Below are positions 1 to 5,110 of a stretch of DNA of 5,110 nt, piece after piece. Each line of letters begins with the position of its first letter. Within the stretch, counting starts at the first letter, position 1. The stretch covers positions 11,646 to 16,755 of the forward strand of contig JABUTC010000052.1 in assembly GCA_021442505.1 (NCBI GenBank), in the 5' to 3' direction. The stretch is from Mogibacterium sp. GTDB lineage: Bacteria; Bacillota; Clostridia; Peptostreptococcales; Anaerovoracaceae. The position numbers and the translations under genes were made by a program. The notes under the pieces are model-generated. The model ran no database searches. It saw only the letters and a list, made by a program, of their open reading frames with translations, and was not told where the DNA came from.

Positions 1-412
1 CACGGACCTCGCAAGATACTACGAGCGCATAATCGGATATAAGCTGCCTGAGCAGACACCTTTTGTCGGCGAGAACTTTAACGTTACAAAGGCCGGCATC
101 CATGCGGACGGACTTCTCAAGAACGAGGAGATTTACAACATCTTCGATACGAAGAAATTCCTCAAGAGACCGCCTACGGTTGTTATCAATCAGAATTCAG
201 GTTTTGCCGGCGTGGCAAAATGGATCAATGACAACTACGGACTCGAGGGAGGACATGCTGTTGACAAGCACAGCGATGTTGTTCGCTATGTAAAGACCTG
301 GATAGATTCAGAGTACGAGAGCGGAAGAGTTTCCGCAATCGGCGGTGCCGAAATCAGACGCAAGGTTGACGAGTTCATCACTTCGGATGAGTCGGTAAGA
401 GGAAACTGGTAA
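1..412 (+). CDS. (Re)-citrate synthase, C-terminal part (5' end outside window)
   Basis: This is the last 136 codons of an open frame that enters the window at base 2 and ends with tandem stops TAA TAA. The protein belongs to the DRE-TIM metallolyase family (isopropylmalate, homocitrate and (Re)-citrate synthases), which condenses acetyl-CoA with a 2-oxo acid in the cytoplasm. The sequence shows the family motif KAGIHADGLLKNEEIYNIFD, whose His (bases 101-103) matches the conserved metal/active-site His of the GIH-x-DG motif. Only about 100 residues follow the motif, too few for the LeuA regulatory domain of isopropylmalate synthase. The motif wording resembles my recollection of the Clostridium kluyveri type (Re)-citrate synthase. 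The aconitase and isocitrate dehydrogenase directly downstream support citrate as product. The catalytic barrel and start lie upstream and were not seen. Homocitrate synthase is the main alternative. The ATG at 212 is internal and is not a gene start. Confidence 0.82.
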   Translation, partial: TDLARYYERIIGYKLPEQTPFVGENFNVTKAGIHADGLLKNEEIYNIFDTKKFLKRPPTVVINQNSGFAGVAKWINDNYGLEGGHAVDKHSDVVRYVKTWIDSEYESGRVSAIGGAEIRRKVDEFITSDESVRGNW

Positions 413-427
413 TAAAGGGGAAATAAA

Positions 428-2347
428 ATGGGACAGACTATAGCAGAAAAAATCATAGCGGCGCACCTTGTAAGCGGTGAGATGAAGACAGGCGAGGAGA
501 TAGGAATCAGAATCGACCAGACTCTCACTCAGGATGCGACAGGCACAATGGCATATCTCGAGTTCGAGTCGATGGGAATTCCACGCGTTAAGACCGAGCG
601 TTCGGTTGCATACGTTGACCACAACACTCTTCAGTCCGGCTTCGAGAATGCGGACGACCACAGATACATTCAGAGTGTGTGCGCAAAGCACGGAATCTAT
701 TACTCACGCCCGGGCAACGGAATCTGCCATCAGGTTCACTATGAGAGGTTCGGCATTCCGGGCAAAACCCTCATCGGATCTGATTCGCACACTCCGACAG
801 GCGGCGGAATCGGTATGCTCGCAATCGGTGCGGGCGGCATGGATGTAGCCGTAGCGATGGGTGGCGGAGCTTACTACATTCCTATGCCAAGAATGATCAG
901 GGTTACACTGACAGGCGAGCTTCGCCCGAATGTCAGCGCCAAGGATATCATTCTCGAGGTTCTCAGAATTCTCACGGTAAAAGGTGGTGTCGGAGCAATT
1001 GTGGAGTATGCCGGCGAGGGCGTTAAGACTCTTACGGTTCCACAGCGCTGCACAATCACAAACATGGGAGCTGAGCTTGGTGCGACATCATCGATTTTCC
1101 CATCAGACGAGATGACAAGAGCCTTCCTCAAGGCAGAGGGAAGAGAAGAGGACTGGGTTCCGCTTTCAAGCGATGCTGATGCGACTTATGCGCAGGAAAT
1201 CGAAATCAACCTGAGCGAGCTTGAGCCGCTTGCGGCCTGCCCGCACAGCCCTGACAACATCAAGGCTGTAAAAGAGCTCACAGACATCAAGGTCGACCAG
1301 GTATGCATAGGTTCATGCACAAACTCGTCTCTTTCCGACATGCTCAAGGTTGCAGCTATGCTCAAGGGCAAAAAGATTGCTGACGGTGTCAGCCTCTCCA
1401 TCTCGCCTGGTTCGAGACAGGTTTTCTCGATGATGGCGGAGTGCGGTGCGCTGACAGACCTCATAGATGCAGGAGCAAGAGTGCTTGAGTGTGCCTGCGG
1501 ACCATGCATCGGTATGGGCTTCTCGCCGAACTCGGGCGGAGTAAGCCTCAGAACTTTTAACAGAAACTTCCTTGGAAGATCGGGAACGAAGGATGGACAG
1601 GTTTACCTGGTAAGCCCGGAGACTGCGGCGGCTGCGGCACTTACGGGATATTTCACCGACCCGATGACTCTGGAAGACACGGGCGCAATCGAGATGCCTG
1701 AGGCATTCAGAATAAACGACAGCGGAGTGCTTGCTCCTCTCGACGAGGAAGCGGCAAAGACAGCAGAGGTTCTCAAGGGACCTAACATCAAGCCTTTCCC
1801 GAACACACATCCGCTCGAGGATGAGATCAAGGCAGAACTTATTCTCAAGGTTGGCGACAACATTACCACCGACCACATCATGCCTGCCGGTGCGAAAATT
1901 CTTCCGTACCGCTCGAACATTCCATACCTGTCGAAGTTCTGCTTTGCGGTTGTGGACGAGAGTTTTGCCGAGAGAGCGGAGGCTGCGGGAAGCGGCATCA
2001 TCGTCGGCGGCTCGAACTACGGACAGGGTTCATCCAGAGAGCATGCGGCACTCGTTCCGCTGCACCTCGGAATCAGAGCGGTTGTCGCAAAGAGCTTTGC
2101 GAGAATTCATGCAGCGAACCTCGTAAACGCGGGCATACTGCCGCTGATTTTTGCAGACCCTGACGATTACGATAAGCTTGAGCAGGGAGCAACGCTCGAG
2201 ATTAAGGATGTACACAAGGGTCTTAAAGAGGACAAGCTGGTGCTTCTGGCAAACGGCGTAGAGATTCCGCTCCGCATGGAGCTCGCAGAGAGACAGAAGG
2301 AGATGCTTCTCGCCGGAGGACTGCTGAAGTACACGGCAAGTAAATAG
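428..2347 (+). CDS. Aconitate hydratase (short, single-chain bacterial type)
   Basis: A 639-residue aconitase that isomerises citrate to isocitrate through cis-aconitate with a [4Fe-4S] cluster in the cytoplasm. The likely cluster ligands are C297 in GSCTNSS and C357 and C360 in CACGPCIG. Other active-site motifs are D64-H65, H101, D119-S120-H121 in GSDSHTPTGGG, and S535-S536-R537 in GQGSSREHAAL. The N-terminal ~400 residues form the cluster-binding domains. A linker around 440-468 leads to the C-terminal swivel domain, which opens with the DNITTDH motif (477-483). At 639 residues it is well below AcnA (~890) and fits the shorter 'Aquifex-type' putative aconitase family. CTNSS and SREHAAL are aconitase wording, whereas LeuC usually has CTNGR, so isopropylmalate isomerase is unlikely. 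Homoaconitase is less likely given the neighbours. The ATG has an AAAGGGG Shine-Dalgarno 7 nt upstream and lies 15 bp after the previous stop, so translation is probably coupled. The closing codons are ordinary and the frame is intact. Confidence 0.95.
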   Translation: MGQTIAEKIIAAHLVSGEMKTGEEIGIRIDQTLTQDATGTMAYLEFESMGIPRVKTERSVAYVDHNTLQSGFENADDHRYIQSVCAKHGIYYSRPGNGICHQVHYERFGIPGKTLIGSDSHTPTGGGIGMLAIGAGGMDVAVAMGGGAYYIPMPRMIRVTLTGELRPNVSAKDIILEVLRILTVKGGVGAIVEYAGEGVKTLTVPQRCTITNMGAELGATSSIFPSDEMTRAFLKAEGREEDWVPLSSDADATYAQEIEINLSELEPLAACPHSPDNIKAVKELTDIKVDQVCIGSCTNSSLSDMLKVAAMLKGKKIADGVSLSISPGSRQVFSMMAECGALTDLIDAGARVLECACGPCIGMGFSPNSGGVSLRTFNRNFLGRSGTKDGQVYLVSPETAAAAALTGYFTDPMTLEDTGAIEMPEAFRINDSGVLAPLDEEAAKTAEVLKGPNIKPFPNTHPLEDEIKAELILKVGDNITTDHIMPAGAKILPYRSNIPYLSKFCFAVVDESFAERAEAAGSGIIVGGSNYGQGSSREHAALVPLHLGIRAVVAKSFARIHAANLVNAGILPLIFADPDDYDKLEQGATLEIKDVHKGLKEDKLVLLANGVEIPLRMELAERQKEMLLAGGLLKYTASK

Positions 2348-2357
2348 GGGATTTATT

Positions 2358-2362
2358 GGGAG
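2358..2362 (+). promoter_or_regulatory. Ribosome-binding site supporting the upstream IDH start
   Basis: GGGAG, followed by AGAGAT, ends 6 nt before the ATG at 2369. Its spacing is better than that of the internal AAGGAGG at 2414-2420, so the longer 388-residue form was chosen for the isocitrate dehydrogenase. Confidence 0.7.
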
Positions 2363-2368
2363 AGAGAT

Positions 2369-3535
2369 ATGAGCAATTATCCACAGGAAATTGAAAGAGA
2401 TATAGAACTTGCGAAGGAGGCCTTTGAGGCTATGCTCCGCGAGCAGTATGACAGAAACGCAAGGATTGCTGAGAAGGCCAATACAAAGGCAGAGGGCAGC
2501 GGAACCTGCGTGGTTGGTCTTGCGCCGGGAGACGGAATAGGTCCTGTAATCATGGACAGCACAAAAGAGGTTCTGGAAAAACTCCTCGCTGAGGAGCTTG
2601 CATCAGGCGCGATTGCCTTTAAGACAATCGACGGCTTTACCATTGAAAACAGACTCGCAAAGGGCGTGACTGTGCCGGAGGAAGTGCTGGCAGAGATGGA
2701 AGCCTGCGACGTTCTGCTGAAAGGACCTACGACAACACCGAATGCGGCGATGGGCGGAAAAAACCTGGAGAGCGCAAATGTTTTTCTCCGCAAGTACTTC
2801 GACCTGTACGCAAACGTAAGACCTGTATGCCTGCCTGAGGAGGGAATCGACTGGACATTTTTCCGCGAAAACACCGAAGGAGAGTATGCTCTCGGAAGCA
2901 GGGGAATCAGACTCGGCGATGCACTGTCGATGGACTTTAAGGTTACGACCTACGAGGGCAGCAGAAGAATCGCAAAGGCAGCCTTTGATTTTGCTAAAAA
3001 CAACGGCAAGAAGAAGGTTTCGGTCGTTACGAAGGCAAACATCATGAAGAAGACAGACGGAGATTTCCAGGGAATCTGTCTTGAGGTGGCAAAAGACTAT
3101 CCTGGAATTGAGGTTGATACATGGTTTGTAGATATCATGGCTGCAAACCTTGTGAATAAGGATATAAGGTCGGGCTTCGAGGTTTTCGTCCTGCCTAACC
3201 TGTATGGTGACATCATCACGGACGAGGCCGCTCAGATTCAGGGCGGAGTCGGCACAGCGGGCAGCGCAAACATCGGAAGCGACTACGCGATTTTCGAAGC
3301 TATCCACGGAAGCGCTCCGAGAATGGTCGAGGAGGGAATCGCGGACAGAGCCAACCCGGCAAGCCTGATGACAGCGGCAGTGATGCTCCTGAGACACATC
3401 GGTCTCGGCGAAAAGGCATCCCGCCTCGAGTCGGCAATCGCTGCGGCGGATGCCAAGCTAGGTGCGAAGATGACGGGTCTTGCAGACGGAGGCAGCTGTG
3501 CGGAGTTTGCTGCAGAGGTCATGGCAAATATCTAA
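2369..3535 (+). CDS. Isocitrate dehydrogenase (isocitrate/isopropylmalate dehydrogenase family)
   Basis: A 388-residue beta-decarboxylating dehydrogenase that oxidises isocitrate to 2-oxoglutarate and CO2, the last step of this operon's pathway. Visible motifs are GDGIG (54-58), the substrate loop with S135, N137, R141 and R151, RENTEGEY (166-173) with R166 and Y173, and the catalytic Lys K222 in TKANIMK. Metal-binding Asp candidates are D255, D281 and D285. The Ser/Asn pair spaced as in E. coli Icd (S113, N115, R119, R129) points to isocitrate rather than isopropylmalate. The protein carries about 45 charged, helix-prone residues before the first core strand, which the ~333-residue bacterial NAD enzymes lack. 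In the coenzyme loop HGSAPRM, R318 and M319 occupy the place of E. coli K344/Y345, so NAD or NADP use cannot be assigned by eye. The ATG is preceded by GGGAG 6 nt away and lies 21 bp after the aconitase stop. An internal ATG at 2432 is an alternative start. A terminator follows. Confidence 0.92.
   Translation: MSNYPQEIERDIELAKEAFEAMLREQYDRNARIAEKANTKAEGSGTCVVGLAPGDGIGPVIMDSTKEVLEKLLAEELASGAIAFKTIDGFTIENRLAKGVTVPEEVLAEMEACDVLLKGPTTTPNAAMGGKNLESANVFLRKYFDLYANVRPVCLPEEGIDWTFFRENTEGEYALGSRGIRLGDALSMDFKVTTYEGSRRIAKAAFDFAKNNGKKKVSVVTKANIMKKTDGDFQGICLEVAKDYPGIEVDTWFVDIMAANLVNKDIRSGFEVFVLPNLYGDIITDEAAQIQGGVGTAGSANIGSDYAIFEAIHGSAPRMVEEGIADRANPASLMTAAVMLLRHIGLGEKASRLESAIAAADAKLGAKMTGLADGGSCAEFAAEVMANI
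2414..2420 (+). promoter_or_regulatory. Internal Shine-Dalgarno-like AAGGAGG before a second in-frame ATG of IDH
   Basis: A full-strength AAGGAGG lies inside the isocitrate dehydrogenase frame, encoding part of AKEA. It is 11 nt before the in-frame ATG at 2432 (residue 22). The spacing is slightly long but usable. If used, it would yield a 367-residue protein that still contains the entire dehydrogenase core beginning near residue 46. The match could be incidental, because AAG GAG G is a common codon pair in a Lys/Glu-rich helix. Confidence 0.35.
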
Positions 3536-3551
3536 ATATCCAAAATAACTC

Positions 3552-3580
3552 AGCCACCTCAAAAGGGTGGCTTTGTGTTA
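3552..3580 (+). terminator. Rho-independent terminator after the citrate-to-2-oxoglutarate operon
   Basis: AGCCACC (3552-3558) and GGTGGCT (3566-3572) form a perfect 7-bp GC-rich stem with a loop of TCAAAAG. A T-rich tract, TTTGTGTT, follows directly. It begins 16 nt after the isocitrate dehydrogenase stop, which is the expected place for operon termination. The T-tract is interrupted by G residues, so read-through into the next gene is possible. Confidence 0.85.
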
Positions 3581-3584
3581 TACT
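3576..3584 (+). promoter_or_regulatory. Extended -10 promoter candidate for the aminotransferase unit
   Basis: TGTTATACT matches the extended -10 pattern TGnTATAAT with one mismatch. It lies inside the T-tract of the preceding terminator. The predicted transcript would begin near 3591, giving a leader of about 50 nt to the ATG at 3641. The hexamer at the usual -35 distance (ACCTCA, 3556-3561) is poor, so activity would depend on the extended -10 element. This is inferred from pattern only. Confidence 0.45.
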
Positions 3585-3626
3585 CGTATGGAAAAGTAAA
3601 AAGCTTTTCACAAAAAAGGGCAAAGA

Positions 3627-3633
3627 AAAGAGG
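3627..3633 (+). promoter_or_regulatory. Ribosome-binding site that sets the aminotransferase start at 3641
   Basis: AAAGAGG ends 7 nt before the ATG at 3641. This decides against the in-frame GTG at 3575, which would place the start inside the terminator T-tract and promoter candidate. That start would also add a 22-residue Lys/Arg-rich leader that looks like translated leader sequence. Confidence 0.75.
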
Positions 3634-3640
3634 TAAGAAA

Positions 3641-4762
3641 ATGAAAGAGATTATGGACAAAATGAAAATCAAGAAGACGCTTACCGAAAGACAGAAGGTA
3701 AGCTACGCTTCAGACCACATCGATCTTCCGGAGAACGGTGTTGACTGCTTTGAGGGATGCAATCCTTACGGTTTCCCGGCAGTAGTTCACGAGGTGTATA
3801 AGAATTTTGATGTAAGCAGAATGGGACCTTATCCACACAGCCCTGCGTTTTTTAATGCCATTCATGAATTCTGGGAAGAGTGCGTTGACGTTGAGAAGGA
3901 CAATGTTGTACTTGCAGACGGAAGCATCAACGCAATCTACATCATCAATAATATTTTCGACACACATAACGCAAAGGTTTACGGAATCTCACCGCAGTTC
4001 GCAGACTACTACGAGAATGCGCAGTTCCAGGGACTGACATATGACCCATACGTTCTGAAGAGAGAGAACAACTACAAACTCAACATCGATGAGTTCATCG
4101 AAAACATCGATGACAGATATAACTACGTATATATCGATAATCCTAACAACCCTACAGGACAGGCAGTTCCGGTTGCAGACATTGAAAAAATCGTACAGAA
4201 GGCTGCAGAGTACGGCATCATCGTAATCGTCGATGAGGCTTACGGTGATTTCATGGACAAGAGCAACTCTGCTGTTAACATCTTCAACAAGTATCTCAAC
4301 CTCATCGTTATCAGAACGATGTCGAAGGGCTTCGGACTTGCGGGACTCAGAGTAGGATACATTATCTCGAACAAGGAGTTCGTCGGATACATGAACAGCA
4401 TGACAAATCCGTACAATGTCGGCGAGCTCGCAAGAGAACTTGCTGCAGCGGCTCTTAGAAACGGTGGAGATATTGAGGAACACAAGAAGGCTGTCGCAAG
4501 ACAGAAGGAGAAGATTGCACAGGTTACCGGCAAGAACATCAAGATTGCCGAGACTCTGCCGACAAGCTCGCTGATTCTTGCATATACAGATGTTCCGGGC
4601 GTTGATATGAAGGCTGAGCTCTACAAGAGAGGTGCGCTGGTTGTATCCGGAGCAGACTTCATGAGCCTTGATGCAAGTGCTGCAAGAATCAGACTTCCTA
4701 AGGAAGAGGATTCGCAGAAACTTATCGACGCACTTGCAGACCTCGAGAAAACACTCGGCTAA
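3641..4762 (+). CDS. PLP-dependent class I/II aminotransferase, histidinol-phosphate-aminotransferase-like
   Basis: A 373-residue fold-type I aminotransferase that would swap an amino group between an amino acid and a 2-oxo acid, often with glutamate/2-oxoglutarate as partner. Numbered from the 3641 start, it shows the cofactor-binding NPNNPTG (167-173), VDEAY (D198 holding the pyridine nitrogen, Y201), and SKGFGLAGLRVGY. In the last motif K229 is the Schiff-base lysine and R237 a probable phosphate contact. The C-terminal R349 in ARIRLP corresponds to the carboxylate-binding Arg of the family. The N-terminal segment reads EGCNPYGFP and then GPYPHSP, parallel to the NPYGP and RYPDP segments of HisC and of threonine-phosphate decarboxylase (CobD). 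No histidine or cobalamin genes are nearby, so the substrate is left open. Lys, Asn and Tyr are abundant. A promoter candidate and Shine-Dalgarno precede it, and mntP follows after 12 bp, probably on the same transcript. The frame is intact. Confidence 0.88.
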   Translation: MKEIMDKMKIKKTLTERQKVSYASDHIDLPENGVDCFEGCNPYGFPAVVHEVYKNFDVSRMGPYPHSPAFFNAIHEFWEECVDVEKDNVVLADGSINAIYIINNIFDTHNAKVYGISPQFADYYENAQFQGLTYDPYVLKRENNYKLNIDEFIENIDDRYNYVYIDNPNNPTGQAVPVADIEKIVQKAAEYGIIVIVDEAYGDFMDKSNSAVNIFNKYLNLIVIRTMSKGFGLAGLRVGYIISNKEFVGYMNSMTNPYNVGELARELAAAALRNGGDIEEHKKAVARQKEKIAQVTGKNIKIAETLPTSSLILAYTDVPGVDMKAELYKRGALVVSGADFMSLDASAARIRLPKEEDSQKLIDALADLEKTLG

Positions 4763-4767
4763 GGGGG
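4762..4767 (+). promoter_or_regulatory. Ribosome-binding site that sets the mntP TTG start
   Basis: AGGGGG begins on the last base of the aminotransferase stop codon and ends 7 nt before TTG at 4775. It supports TTG as the start. The next in-frame ATG, at 4826, has no comparable site and would cut off most of the first membrane helix. Confidence 0.7.
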
Positions 4768-4774
4768 ATATACT

Positions 4775-5110
4775 TTGACAATTGGTTTTATTATAGGAAA
4801 TTTATTACTCGGAGTCGGACTGGCGATGGATGCTTTCTCGGTATCTCTCGCAAACGGCCTTAACGAGCCGAAGATGAAGGCCGGACGTATGTGCCTGGTT
4901 GCCGGAACATACGGAGTCTTCCAGACGGCTATGCCACTCATAGGATGGGTTTGCGTACATACTTTTATTGAGTATTTCAAGAGCTTCGAGAAGTTCATCC
5001 CGTGGATTGCTCTTATACTGCTCGTATACATCGGTGGTAAAATGCTTATCGAAGGTATCCGTGGAAGCGACGAGGAGGAGGAGAACACAGGCGCTAAGCT
5101 GTCATTCGGA
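4775..5110 (+). CDS. mntP: MntP-type manganese efflux pump, N-terminal part (3' end outside window)
   Basis: The first 112 residues of an inner-membrane transporter of the MntP (formerly YebN) family, which exports Mn2+ and protects against manganese excess. The full protein is usually about 190 residues, so roughly 60% is present. Visible are three hydrophobic segments, about 3-25, 38-61 and 74-93. The family motifs are GLAMDAFSVSLANGL (D19 matches the conserved acidic residue of MDAF), a GVFQTAMPLIGW segment, and a PWIALILL...IGGKMLIEG segment. An acidic, cytosol-like loop with DEEEE follows at 99-103. The start is TTG, chosen because AGGGGG lies 7 nt upstream and the first helix needs it. 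The gene begins 12 bp after the aminotransferase stop, so they are likely co-transcribed. There is no room directly upstream for a yybP-ykoY manganese riboswitch. The opposite-strand reading frame over this stretch is a shadow of it. Confidence 0.9.
   Translation, partial: MTIGFIIGNLLLGVGLAMDAFSVSLANGLNEPKMKAGRMCLVAGTYGVFQTAMPLIGWVCVHTFIEYFKSFEKFIPWIALILLVYIGGKMLIEGIRGSDEEEENTGAKLSFG

Larger units (their letters stand above)
3536..3640. other. Intergenic spacer between the two transcription units
   Basis: A 105-bp, A-rich spacer, the longest gap in the window. It holds the terminator hairpin, the overlapping extended -10 candidate and the aminotransferase ribosome-binding site. It also holds an AT-rich inverted repeat, GAAAAG (3591-3596) and CTTTTC (3604-3609), with a 7-nt loop. 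That weak 6-bp stem has only two GC pairs and would sit at the very 5' end of the predicted leader. No riboswitch-like fold, operator or small gene was recognised. Confidence 0.6.

Noticed and set aside
212..412. ATG at 212 as the start of a 66-residue gene
   Set aside because: The same frame is open upstream to the window edge and encodes the conserved GIHADG motif of the synthase, so this Met is internal.
1313..1876. 187-codon open frame on the - strand opposite the aconitase
   Set aside because: It overlaps the conserved iron-sulfur ligand region of the aconitase and has low-complexity Arg/Ser/Cys composition with no family signature.
428..2347. Fused isopropylmalate isomerase (LeuC-LeuD)
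   Set aside because: The chain length and domain order would allow it, but the CTNSS and SREHAAL motifs and the neighbouring isocitrate-type dehydrogenase match aconitase.
2603..3397. 264-codon open frame on the - strand opposite isocitrate dehydrogenase
   Set aside because: It lies entirely within a clearly conserved dehydrogenase on the + strand, shows no recognisable motifs, and is rich in Cys, Arg, Ser and His as expected of a shadow frame in this codon usage.
3575..3640. GTG start at 3575 for the aminotransferase, adding a 22-residue basic leader
   Set aside because: The GTG lies in the terminator T-tract and overlaps the promoter candidate, with no proper Shine-Dalgarno. The ATG at 3641 has AAAGAGG at good spacing and gives the family's usual length.
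4769..4780. TATACT (4769-4774) and a perfect TTGACA (4775-4780) at the start of mntP, resembling promoter boxes
   Set aside because: They are in the wrong order for one promoter. TTGACA has no -10-like hexamer at 16-18 bp, and TATACT has no -35 and would start transcription after the TTG start codon. Coincidence with coding and leader sequence is more likely.

Overview
The window looks like a chromosomal segment of an anaerobic, low-to-mid GC Firmicute, most likely a member of the Clostridia. The basis is a (Re)-type citrate synthase, a short single-chain aconitase and an isocitrate dehydrogenase in one operon, AGA-rich arginine codon use, strong purine-rich Shine-Dalgarno sites and a very compact layout. 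The exact family cannot be fixed from the sequence alone. All five genes lie on the + strand, and nothing convincing is seen on the - strand.

Region 1 (1-3572) is the end of a three-gene operon. It holds the 3' part of a citramalate/homocitrate/isopropylmalate-synthase-family enzyme, best read as (Re)-citrate synthase. A complete 639-residue aconitase and a complete 388-residue isocitrate dehydrogenase follow. Gaps between genes are 15 and 21 bp, and an intrinsic terminator closes the operon. Together the enzymes convert oxaloacetate plus acetyl-CoA to citrate, isocitrate and 2-oxoglutarate. This is the oxidative branch of the TCA cycle that anaerobes use to make glutamate. Residues in the second and third enzymes argue against the leucine and homocitrate versions of the same three-step chemistry.

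Region 2 (3573-3640) is a short spacer. An extended -10 promoter candidate begins within the terminator's T-tract, and a good ribosome-binding site fixes an ATG start at 3641.

Region 3 (3641-5110) is a second transcription unit. It holds a PLP-dependent class I/II aminotransferase of the histidinol-phosphate-aminotransferase-like group, substrate unassigned. Twelve bp later comes the 5' part of an MntP-type manganese efflux pump that starts with TTG and runs off the window.

The content is mostly housekeeping metabolism. No mobile element, CRISPR array, RNA gene or clearly new system was seen. The points most worth a second look are the N-terminal extension and internal Shine-Dalgarno of the isocitrate dehydrogenase, its unusual coenzyme-site residues, the terminator/promoter overlap, and the aminotransferase-mntP pairing.
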